Shown here: positions 57,682-64,000 of the stretch, one piece after another
Numbering within the stretch: position 1 is the first letter of the stretch
Layout: each line of letters starts with the position of its first letter
NCBI GenBank assembly: GCA_024809215.1
Contig: JANUBW010000001.1
Span: 1,054,001 to 1,118,000 of the forward strand
Length of the DNA: 64,000 bases
Direction: 5' to 3'
Origin: Niastella sp. OAS944
Lineage (GTDB): Bacteria > Bacteroidota > Bacteroidia > Chitinophagales > Chitinophagaceae
Position numbers and translations under genes: made by a program
The notes under the pieces: generated by a model
Database searches by the model: none
Told to the model about the DNA's origin: nothing
The model's input: only the letters and a program-made list of their open reading frames with translations

Positions 57682-58512
57682 TTATCTCAATTCAGTGATG
57701 GCGCAATGGTCCATATCGCCATAATCGAGGTTTTCACCGGCCATACCCCATATAAAGGTATAGTTGCTGGTACCGGCGCCTGAGTGAATGCTCCAGTTGG
57801 GAGATATCACCGCCTGTTCGTTCTGCATCCAAATATGACGGGTTTCCTGTGGTTCGCCCATAAAATGGCATACGCTCTGTCCCTGGGGTACTTCAAAATA
57901 GAAATACACTTCCATACGGCGGTCGTGGGTATGCGCTGGCATGGTATTCCATACGCTGCCGCTTTTCAACTCCGTCATTCCCATTTGCAACTGGCAAACT
58001 TCCAATACGCTGGCAACGATCAGTTTGTTGATCACGCGGTGATTGGCTGTAGCAGGGCTACCCAACTCTACCACCTCGGCATTTGCCTTTGAGATCTTTT
58101 TAGTGGGGTAAGTATGGTGAGCGGGCGCTGCATTGATATAGAATTTGGCGGGTTTGCTTGCATCGGCAGAAGTAAACTGCACATCTTTTGTGCCCATGCC
58201 AATATATAATGCTTCTTTATAATCCAGCTCGTAGGTTTGTCCATCGGCAGTGATGGTACCTTTGCCACCTACATTGATGATGCCTAACTCTCTTCTTTCG
58301 AGAAAGAATTTTGCTTTCAATTTTTCGGGGTTAGGCAGGGCCACTGCTTTTGATACAGGCATAACACCGCCGGCAATATACCGGTCGTAGTGCGACAGGG
58401 TAAGCTGAACAGTGTCTGCTTCGAATAATGTATCTATTAAAAAAGCCTTACGCAAAGCAGCCGTATCCATTTGCTTTGCTTCATTCGGACTTATTGCTAA
58501 ACGGTTATCCAT
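57682..58512 (-). CDS. kduI: 5-dehydro-4-deoxy-D-glucuronate isomerase
   Basis: The 276-residue cytoplasmic protein matches KduI in length and motifs. The zinc-site segment [15 protein letters not shown] lies near residues 193-207, and [12 protein letters not shown] with [11 protein letters not shown] closes the protein. It isomerises 5-keto-4-deoxyuronate, the product of unsaturated galacturonide cleavage, to 3-deoxy-D-glycero-2,5-hexodiulosonate. The next step is made by KduD, encoded upstream on the same strand across a 338-bp repeat-filled gap. The PL22 lyase in this window would supply its substrate. Confidence 0.95.
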   Translation of the reverse strand: MDNRLAISPNEAKQMDTAALRKAFLIDTLFEADTVQLTLSHYDRYIAGGVMPVSKAVALPNPEKLKAKFFLERRELGIINVGGKGTITADGQTYELDYKEALYIGMGTKDVQFTSADASKPAKFYINAAPAHHTYPTKKISKANAEVVELGSPATANHRVINKLIVASVLEVCQLQMGMTELKSGSVWNTMPAHTHDRRMEVYFYFEVPQGQSVCHFMGEPQETRHIWMQNEQAVISPNWSIHSGAGTSNYTFIWGMAGENLDYGDMDHCAITELR

Positions 58513-58850
58513 GTTTGTTTAATTAGTCTTTGTGGTTAAATGTATGTTTGGCCCCCTCCCCAAACCCCTCCCCCGGTGGGGGAGGGGCTTTATTTATAAC
58601 TAAATTTTCGTTGGCCTTTATAACCTCGGTGTCGTAAAAAGTGAAACGGCAATCGTGAATCGGCAATCGGCAATAAAATTCAGGCGGCGCAAGATCAGTT
58701 ATTAATCTCAAAGCACAGTAGCCCCTGTATTACCTTTATCACCTGTATCAACTCTATCACCTTTTCAACTGCCTTGTCAACTCGTTAACCAGTTAACTCG
58801 TCAACTGTATTCATTATCACATTAGCACATTAGCAAATTATCACATTGTG
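58513..58850. repeat. 338-bp intergenic region of dispersed repeats between kduD and kduI
   Basis: No gene is supported. CCCCTCCCCC/GGGGGAGGGG (58565-58587) is a perfect 10-bp hairpin with a 3-nt loop. Next come a copy of the 17916 element (58580-58623), the 28-bp block shared with 17820 (58647-58674), TATCAACTCTATCACC-type units (about 58735-58768), GTCAAC/GTTAAC units (about 58776-58806) and TTAGCACATTAGCA-type units (about 58822-58848) reaching the kduD stop. Translation across the C-rich hairpin gives a P-P-G-E-G-F-G-E-G string that is a repeat artefact, not a gene. Confidence 0.75.
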
Positions 58851-59621
58851 CTATCTCCCCATCCAGCCACCATCTACAGTGATGATAGTACCGGTAACAT
58901 AATTAGATGCAGGTGACGCCAGATATACTGCGGCGCCCATCATATCTTCGCCTTCGCCCCAACGGCCGGCTGGTATGCGCGACAGGATCGATTTCGCACG
59001 CTCAGGATCATTACGCAATGCTTCGGTATTATCGGTTGAAATATAACCAGGCGCAATGGCATTCACCTGAACACCTTTGGCAGCCCACTCATTTGAAAGG
59101 GCCATGGTTAACCGGGCAATAGCACCTTTACTGGCAGCATAACCTGGTACGGTAATGCCACCCTGGAAGCTCAATAAAGAGGCAGTGAAGATCACTTTAC
59201 CACTTCCACGCGCAATCATATCGCGGCCAAATTCGCGGCTTAAAATAAACTGGGCGTTAAGGTTTACATTGATCACTTCATCCCAGTATTCGTCAGGATG
59301 CTCGGCAGCAGGTTTACGCATAATAGTGCCGGCATTGCAGAATAAGATATCAACCGGTGCACATTCACCTTTTACTTTGTCGATAAAAGAATAAATGGCT
59401 TTGCGATCGTTAAAATCGGCCTGATAGGCTTTAAAAGAACGGCCGGTAGCTTCTACTTCCTGCTGAACTTTACTGCCGGTCAATTCTAAACTGGCCGATA
59501 CGCCAATGATGTCGGCGCCCGCCTCGGCCAGCGCAACGGCTATTGATTTACCGATGCCTCTTTTGCAACCTGTAACCAATGCGGTTTTGCCTGCCAATGA
59601 AAATTTTGAAAGAATGCTCAT
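58851..59621 (-). CDS. kduD: 2-dehydro-3-deoxy-D-gluconate 5-dehydrogenase (SDR)
   Basis: The 256-residue classical SDR has a cofactor loop T-G-C-K-R-G-I-G-K-S near residues 17-26, N-A-G-T-I-M-R in the middle, catalytic Y161-A-A-S-K165 and a typical V-D-G-G-W-M-G-R C-terminus. The R-G-I-G loop with K-P-A-A-E-H-P-D-E-Y-W matches KduD proteins. It reduces 3-deoxy-D-glycero-2,5-hexodiulosonate to 2-keto-3-deoxygluconate. Pairing with kduI makes the assignment firm. It lies downstream of the polygalacturonase gene. Confidence 0.93.
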   Translation of the reverse strand: MSILSKFSLAGKTALVTGCKRGIGKSIAVALAEAGADIIGVSASLELTGSKVQQEVEATGRSFKAYQADFNDRKAIYSFIDKVKGECAPVDILFCNAGTIMRKPAAEHPDEYWDEVINVNLNAQFILSREFGRDMIARGSGKVIFTASLLSFQGGITVPGYAASKGAIARLTMALSNEWAAKGVQVNAIAPGYISTDNTEALRNDPERAKSILSRIPAGRWGEGEDMMGAAVYLASPASNYVTGTIITVDGGWMGR

Positions 59622-59787
59622 AATAATTTTAGTTTACCAAGTACAATAGAAGCCTGAGAGAATCCTCCTTCCCGAATTGCCGGGTATAAATAGGGCTGCA
59701 ATTTCCTGCATGAGGGGTAGACTACCAAATTTAACCCGCAGGGAAGTGTATCTATTTGCTGCTCATTGTATTAGGTAAGCTATTCGG

Positions 59788-61323
59788 TCACTTCCAGATC
59801 ATGATGGCCTTGTTTTTTTCGAAGGGGAGTTTTACTGTAGGGAGCGATGGCTGAGGCACATCTTTAAGCACGATCACCGGGGCCGATTGCGCCGTAGGTA
59901 TATCCAGATTATCGATCTGCAATTGCTTTACATCATCAAAGATCACCGCCGGTCTGAAATCGGGTTTCTTATATTCCAGTTTTACATTCTTCAACTGAAT
60001 ACCGGTGGCATGGCGTACATACAGGCCCCAGCAGGGTAATTCGCCAAACATAGAGAACTCGGGATAGTCTCCTGCGTTTTCGGGTACCTTTGGCAGCGAG
60101 TCGAGCCTAAAATGCGCCACCTGTTTGCTGCCACCACCTTCATAAGTAACTTTAATATTTTCCAGCACTACATTTTCAACCGGGTGACCGGGTAAACCGG
60201 TTATAGAAGCGGGAAATACATTGTGCGGATAAGGCACTACCGGGCCCTCCATTTCATACCCCTTATCGGGTTTACCGGCCGGCACCTCTACTTTAACGTT
60301 AGTGATATGAATATTGCGCACTACACCTATGGCAGCTTCGGTTTTGCGATGGCCAAGACGGATGAAGATAGCATTACCGGTGTTGGTGGCTTTTATATTT
60401 TCGATTGTTACATTTTCAAGTGTGCCGCCATCAACCGATTCAAGCGCAATGGCCGAGCGGTAGGTATCGTATATTTTTACATTGCTTACTTTAATGTTCT
60501 TAAATCCTCCATGCGAAGCAGTACCAAACTTCAGGGCGCTGGCGCTGGAGCGCACCACGCAATCGCTGATCTCGATGTTCTCACAAAACGTATTGGCATT
60601 GCCCGATTTTAAACAAATGCCATCATCATCGGCATTTACATTACAACGGGTAACTTTTACATTGCGGCAGTCGTCGATATCTATACCATCGTTATTATAA
60701 TAAGCTGTGCTTTGAACCCGTATGCTATCGATGGTGAGATTGGTACATTCGCGATAGGTTTGTACCCAGCAGGCAGCGTCTTTAAACAATACACCGGTGA
60801 TGGTTACATGATCGCAGTTTTTGAACGTAAGCAGGTGCGGACGATTAAACTCGGCCGAACGTTTCTGTCCCCATGGATTTACCGTTTGCCATTGCGGATC
60901 TTGCAGGGTGCCTTCTTTTAGCATGCGGTCAACATCGGCTACTACTTCCCTACCTCTTCCGTCGATGGTACCTGTGCCGGTTATAGAAATATGATCCTGC
61001 TTGTCGGCCACTATTAAAGCCGATGCACGCACACCGCCATAATCGGTACGTTTGGTGCTTCCCAACAAAAATGCATTGGCTGATACATGCAGTTCAACAC
61101 CCGATTTTAAATTAATAACACCGGTAACGAATTTACCGGTAGGTATCAACACCAGGCCACCGCCCGCAGCAGCCGCGCTATCAATTGCTTTTTGAATGGC
61201 TACTGTGTTGTTTGTGTTACCATCGCCTACAGCGCCGAACTTTGTTATATCGAGGACTTTCTTTTGAGCGAATAATGTGGTTGTAATGGTCGTTAGAACT
61301 AAAAAGAAGCTTAGTTTTTTCAT
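59788..61323 (-). CDS. GH28 polygalacturonase-like enzyme, exported
   Basis: The 511-residue protein has signal peptide MKKLSFFLVLTTITTTLFAQ and a right-handed parallel beta-helix. It opens with the pectin-lyase-fold start F-G-A-V-G-D-G-N-T-N-N-T near residues 30-41. The GH28 acidic motifs are N-N-D-G-I-D-I-D (about 211-218) and N-A-D-D-D-G-I-C-L-K-S-G (about 230-241); A-S-H-G-G-F near 268 and Y-R-S-A-I-A-L-E-S near 290 take the places of G-H-G and R-I-K. These variants are common in Bacteroidota members and may mark exo-acting or rhamnogalacturonan-directed enzymes. It is grouped with kduD and kduI, consistent with galacturonate-containing glycans. Confidence 0.9.
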   Translation of the reverse strand: MKKLSFFLVLTTITTTLFAQKKVLDITKFGAVGDGNTNNTVAIQKAIDSAAAAGGGLVLIPTGKFVTGVINLKSGVELHVSANAFLLGSTKRTDYGGVRASALIVADKQDHISITGTGTIDGRGREVVADVDRMLKEGTLQDPQWQTVNPWGQKRSAEFNRPHLLTFKNCDHVTITGVLFKDAACWVQTYRECTNLTIDSIRVQSTAYYNNDGIDIDDCRNVKVTRCNVNADDDGICLKSGNANTFCENIEISDCVVRSSASALKFGTASHGGFKNIKVSNVKIYDTYRSAIALESVDGGTLENVTIENIKATNTGNAIFIRLGHRKTEAAIGVVRNIHITNVKVEVPAGKPDKGYEMEGPVVPYPHNVFPASITGLPGHPVENVVLENIKVTYEGGGSKQVAHFRLDSLPKVPENAGDYPEFSMFGELPCWGLYVRHATGIQLKNVKLEYKKPDFRPAVIFDDVKQLQIDNLDIPTAQSAPVIVLKDVPQPSLPTVKLPFEKNKAIMIWK

Positions 61324-61328
61324 ATGTT

Positions 61329-61376
61329 GTATTTGTTAACCAGTTAACTCGTTAACTGGTTAACAAGTCAACTTAC
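61329..61376. repeat. GTTAACCAGTTAAC palindromic cluster after the GH92 gene
   Basis: TTGTTAACCAGTTAACTCG is followed by TTAACTGGTTAACAAG, a perfect dyad centred near 61347; GTCAACTT then runs to the GH92 stop at 61378. It lies directly 3' of GH92 and 5' of GH28 and belongs to the dispersed GTTAAC family. Confidence 0.65.
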
Positions 61377-61377
61377 T

Positions 61378-63633
61378 TTAAAATCCTGATTTGGGCCTGC
61401 TCGCAGGCAGGTGCCCAAACTTCAGATTCGGCTTGCTTCCCATAACAATCGTCATTGTACCACCCTGCATTATCTGCTGGTGGGTAATATAGGAATTGGG
61501 CCAGGGTTTGCCATTTAGAATTACGCGTTGAATATAGATATTCTTTTCACTGTTCTGTTCTACTTTTAACGAAAACGTTTTCTTACCAGGCAGTTGAATG
61601 GTTGCGTTATCGAACAACGGACTGCCCAAAACATAAGCACCACTTGCCGGGTGAACCGGGTAAAAGCCTAATGAAGAAAAGATATACCAGGCCGACATTT
61701 GACCACAGTCTTCATTACCACTGATGCCCTCGGGCGTATTTTCGTATAGGTTTTTCAGAATATAGCGCACCCTCTCTGCCGTTCTCCATTGCTGGCCGGC
61801 GTAAGAATATAAATAAGTTGTATGATGCCCCGGTTCATTACCATGTGCATATTGACCGATCATACCTGAGATATCGGGCGGCGAATTGGAATCGAATTCT
61901 ATTTTCAGTTTAAAGAAGGTATCGAGGCGATTGACGAAGGCTTCATCGCCACCCAACAATTTTATCAGTCCTTCTACATCCTGCGGAACCAGCCAGGTGT
62001 ATTGCCAGGCATTACCTTCGCAATAATCATCTATCCAGGGGTGGCTGGTACGGCCCGGACCGAACTCTGTGTTCCATTCGCCCTGTTCATTTTTACCACG
62101 AAAGAATTTAGTAGTGCTGTCGAAGTAGTTGCGGTAGTATAAAGCACGTTTTGCAAACAGGTCAGCATCTTCTTTCTTACCCATTTTCTTTGCCATCAAT
62201 GCAATGCTGCCATCGCTGATGCAATATTCCATGGCCTTGGCCACCGACTCCTGCATTTTGTTATGCGGAATATAACCAAGTGATTTTACATAACTCAGTC
62301 CAAACTCATCGCGCAACGACGTGTTCTTTACCGCTTCAAAAGCAAGCGCGGTATCAAAACCACGATAGCCTTTTAAATAAGCTTCAGCAACGATCTGTAC
62401 ACTACTCATGCCGGGCATCAGGTTGGTTTCATTACCGGCCAGGTGCCAGATGGGCAATTTACCCTGCTGTTTGTAAATGTTCAGCATGGTGCTTATCATA
62501 TCATTCACCCTGTTTGGCTGCGTGATGGTGTACAGAGGGTTCAGGGCGCGATAGGTATCCCACAAAGAAAGGATGGTATAGTTATTAAAAGTTCCCTTAT
62601 GCACTTCTTTATCGGCGCCACGGTATTCGCCATTGGCATCGTTAAATAAAGCGGGATCTATCATCGTATGAAACAGCGATGTATAAAAGATCTTCTTAGC
62701 CGTTGTATCTTTTGTATTGATGGTAATCTTACCTAATTCACGGTTCCATTTGGCGTTGGCTTCGTTTTTCACTTTTTCAAAATTCCAATGCGGTATTTCG
62801 GCATTGATATTCGCCAGGGCGTTTTCTGCACTTACCGGCGAGATACCTACCTTAAGCTGCACAAAATGATCGTCATCTGCCAGGTTTATTATACCCTTTA
62901 TACCATCGCCCTTTGCAGATTGCCCTTCCAGCTTTTGCGTATTGTTGTATAACTCCAATTGTTTCATTGGTAACGACAGCCTGATGGCAAAATACAATTG
63001 CTGGTTGGGCGCCCAGCCTTTAGAAAAGCGATAGCCGTAGAGAGTGCTGTCATTTATTTTTTCAAGATGGGTCTCAATAGCTTTATCACCGATGCCTTCT
63101 TTCAGGTCGACGAGAATATGAGCGTCTTTGGAATAGGAAAAATTATATTGATGAAACCCTACCCGTTCGGTAGCAGTTAACTGAACCTGTATCTTATAAT
63201 CATCCAGGGAAACCGCATAATATCCGGGTTTTACTTTTTCATTTTTATGCGAAAACAGAGAAGAAGGGCCCGCTGTTGGCGTTTCCTTTGTTACACTGCC
63301 TGTTTTTATTTCGCCGATAAAAGGCATTATAAGCACATCGCCCAGGTCGGGCATGCCGGTACCACTCAAATGCGTGTGAGAAAAACCTTTTATAATGCTG
63401 TCGGTATAATTATAGCCCGAGCACCAATCCCAGCCCCTGAATACGTTATCGGGGCCCAACTGCACTGCGCCAAACGGTACGCTGGCGCCAAGGAACACAT
63501 GCGCATGACCCGCCGTACCAATATATGGGTTCACCAGGCTGGTAAAACTTTGCGCCATTGAACCTGATTGAAACAATAGAAAACCGGAAACTGCCGAAAT
63601 ACCTTTTATTACCCTACGTAAGCTACATTTCAT
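61378..63633 (-). CDS. GH92 alpha-mannosidase-like enzyme, exported
   Basis: The 751-residue protein has a signal peptide ending near S-G-S-M-A-Q. GH92 landmarks are V-N-P-Y-I-G-T-A-G-H-A-H-V-F (about 34-47), P-F-G-A-V-Q-L-G-P-D near 53, G-F-S-H-T-H-L-S-G-T-G near 85, L-S-L-W-D-T-Y-R-A-L-N-P near 365, the N-E-P-G-H-H-T-T-Y-L-Y motif near 610 and G-N-E-D-C-G-Q-M-S-A-W-Y near 645, which holds the general acid Glu. GH92 enzymes are calcium-dependent exo-alpha-mannosidases, usually on N-glycans or yeast mannan. Its presence beside pectin genes is unexpected; plant N-glycoproteins are one possible source of substrate. It may head the minus-strand group with GH28, kduD and kduI. Confidence 0.93.
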   Translation of the reverse strand: MKCSLRRVIKGISAVSGFLLFQSGSMAQSFTSLVNPYIGTAGHAHVFLGASVPFGAVQLGPDNVFRGWDWCSGYNYTDSIIKGFSHTHLSGTGMPDLGDVLIMPFIGEIKTGSVTKETPTAGPSSLFSHKNEKVKPGYYAVSLDDYKIQVQLTATERVGFHQYNFSYSKDAHILVDLKEGIGDKAIETHLEKINDSTLYGYRFSKGWAPNQQLYFAIRLSLPMKQLELYNNTQKLEGQSAKGDGIKGIINLADDDHFVQLKVGISPVSAENALANINAEIPHWNFEKVKNEANAKWNRELGKITINTKDTTAKKIFYTSLFHTMIDPALFNDANGEYRGADKEVHKGTFNNYTILSLWDTYRALNPLYTITQPNRVNDMISTMLNIYKQQGKLPIWHLAGNETNLMPGMSSVQIVAEAYLKGYRGFDTALAFEAVKNTSLRDEFGLSYVKSLGYIPHNKMQESVAKAMEYCISDGSIALMAKKMGKKEDADLFAKRALYYRNYFDSTTKFFRGKNEQGEWNTEFGPGRTSHPWIDDYCEGNAWQYTWLVPQDVEGLIKLLGGDEAFVNRLDTFFKLKIEFDSNSPPDISGMIGQYAHGNEPGHHTTYLYSYAGQQWRTAERVRYILKNLYENTPEGISGNEDCGQMSAWYIFSSLGFYPVHPASGAYVLGSPLFDNATIQLPGKKTFSLKVEQNSEKNIYIQRVILNGKPWPNSYITHQQIMQGGTMTIVMGSKPNLKFGHLPASRPKSGF

Positions 63634-63716
63634 GCCCTTAAGTTTAATATATTTTTTGGCTATTCAACCGCAATATAGTGTACCGCGAGGCATATATGTA
63701 ATTAGCGCAGGGAAAG

Positions 63717-63751
63717 AAAAAGGTGAGTCGCCAGGAAGCGACCCACCTTTA
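63717..63751 (-). terminator. Terminator between GDPD and GH92 genes
   Basis: AAAAGGTGAGTCGC and GCGACCCACCTTT form a stem with one mismatch and a loop of about 6 nt, flanked by A-rich and T-containing runs. It lies 20 bp after the GDPD stop on the minus strand and would separate it from GH92. Confidence 0.75.
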
Positions 63752-63771
63752 TAAACTATTTAACTTTTTAA

Positions 63772-64000
63772 CTACTTACCTATTTCTGCAAAATAATTCG
63801 GATAATCAGTAATAATTCCATCAACTCCATCAGCTATCAGGCTCTTCATTTTCTCTTTATCATTTACCGTCCAGGGAACCAGCTTTACATCTTTGCTGTG
63901 ACAAAAATCGGCCATCGCCTTGTTCACCAGGTTAAACTCCGGACTGTAAATATGCGGCATAAAGCCCAGGCTTTTCAGGTTGCTATCGAGATTTTTGCCA
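63772..64000 (-). CDS. Glycerophosphodiester phosphodiesterase, C-terminal fragment
   Basis: The frame is open from the last base of the window to a stop at 63772 and encodes about 76 residues. L-V-P-W-T-V-N-D-K-E-K-M-K-S-L-I followed by G-V-D-G-I-I-T-D-Y-P is the characteristic end of a GDPD TIM barrel. The family hydrolyses glycerophosphodiesters to glycerol 3-phosphate and an alcohol. The N-terminal catalytic His/Glu residues lie outside the window. It has no evident link with the glycan loci. Confidence 0.85.
   Translation of the reverse strand, partial: GKNLDSNLKSLGFMPHIYSPEFNLVNKAMADFCHSKDVKLVPWTVNDKEKMKSLIADGVDGIITDYPNYFAEIGK

Noticed and set aside
58523-58711. A 62-codon minus-strand frame with a P-P-G-E-G-F-G-E-G string
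   Set aside because: It is translation of the C-rich hairpin and neighbouring dispersed repeats in the kduD-kduI spacer, not a protein.
1-64000. tRNA, rRNA, transposase or integrase genes
   Set aside because: None was recognised on either strand; the dispersed repeats lack an associated transposase gene within the window.

Overview
The window looks like the chromosome of a soil- or plant-associated member of the Bacteroidota, most likely Chitinophagaceae (Niastella or Chitinophaga type). The reasons are four SusC/SusD-type outer-membrane pairs, an ECF sigma/FecR pair next to a SusC with an STN domain, type IX secretion C-terminal signals, many lipoproteins with Lys/Asp residues after the lipobox cysteine, moderate G+C and few visible Shine-Dalgarno motifs. 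The genus is an inference; no rRNA or tRNA gene is visible. Almost the whole window is devoted to taking up and breaking down plant cell-wall glycans.

Layout. (1) 1-6307, plus strand: the tail of a LacI-type regulator, a GH67 alpha-glucuronidase, an SDR oxidoreductase, an unusual array of eight 21-bp repeats and a GH115 alpha-glucuronidase, together a glucuronoxylan side-chain module. (2) 6413-11635: a double-thioredoxin-fold protein, a T9SS-sorted surface protein and a convergent outer-membrane beta-barrel protein. (3) 11772-27757, minus strand: a pectin/rhamnogalacturonan locus read right to left as SusC, SusD, oligogalacturonate lyase (PL22), GH106 alpha-L-rhamnosidase, a DUF4440-like protein, and two large six-hairpin glycosidase-like proteins of unknown specificity. 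(4) 28358-43688, plus strand and divergent from (3): a tightly packed seven-gene operon FAS1-SusC-SusD-FAS1-FAS1-SusC-SusD with no recognisable glycosidase. It is the least explained block of the window. (5) 43766-57511, minus strand: an arabinan locus with an ECF sigma factor, a FecR anti-sigma factor, STN-SusC, SusD, a GH43 lipoprotein, GH51, GH43 with a ricin-type lectin and T9SS tail, and a periplasmic GH43. (6) 57682-63633, minus strand: GH92, GH28 polygalacturonase, kduD and kduI. (7) The window ends inside a glycerophosphodiester phosphodiesterase gene.

How the genes fit together (inference from families). Arabinan side chains are trimmed by the GH43 and GH51 enzymes, and rhamnose is released by GH106. 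Homogalacturonan is cut by GH28. Unsaturated galacturonides are split by PL22, and the resulting 5-keto-4-deoxyuronate is converted to 2-keto-3-deoxygluconate by KduI and KduD. KDG kinase, KDPG aldolase and the polymer-cutting pectate lyases are not in the window. GH67 and GH115 remove (4-O-methyl)glucuronic acid from xylan.

A second theme is non-coding. The 3' ends of many glycan-degradation genes abut short mosaic repeats: GTTAAC/GTCAAC-type clusters, GGCAATCG-type clusters, gene-specific 6-11-nt motifs and the 21-bp array. Repeats of this kind are essentially absent inside the FAS1/SusCD operon. Several form strong dyads and may serve as terminators or mRNA 3'-end elements. All start choices, domains and functions were read by eye; no database search was run.
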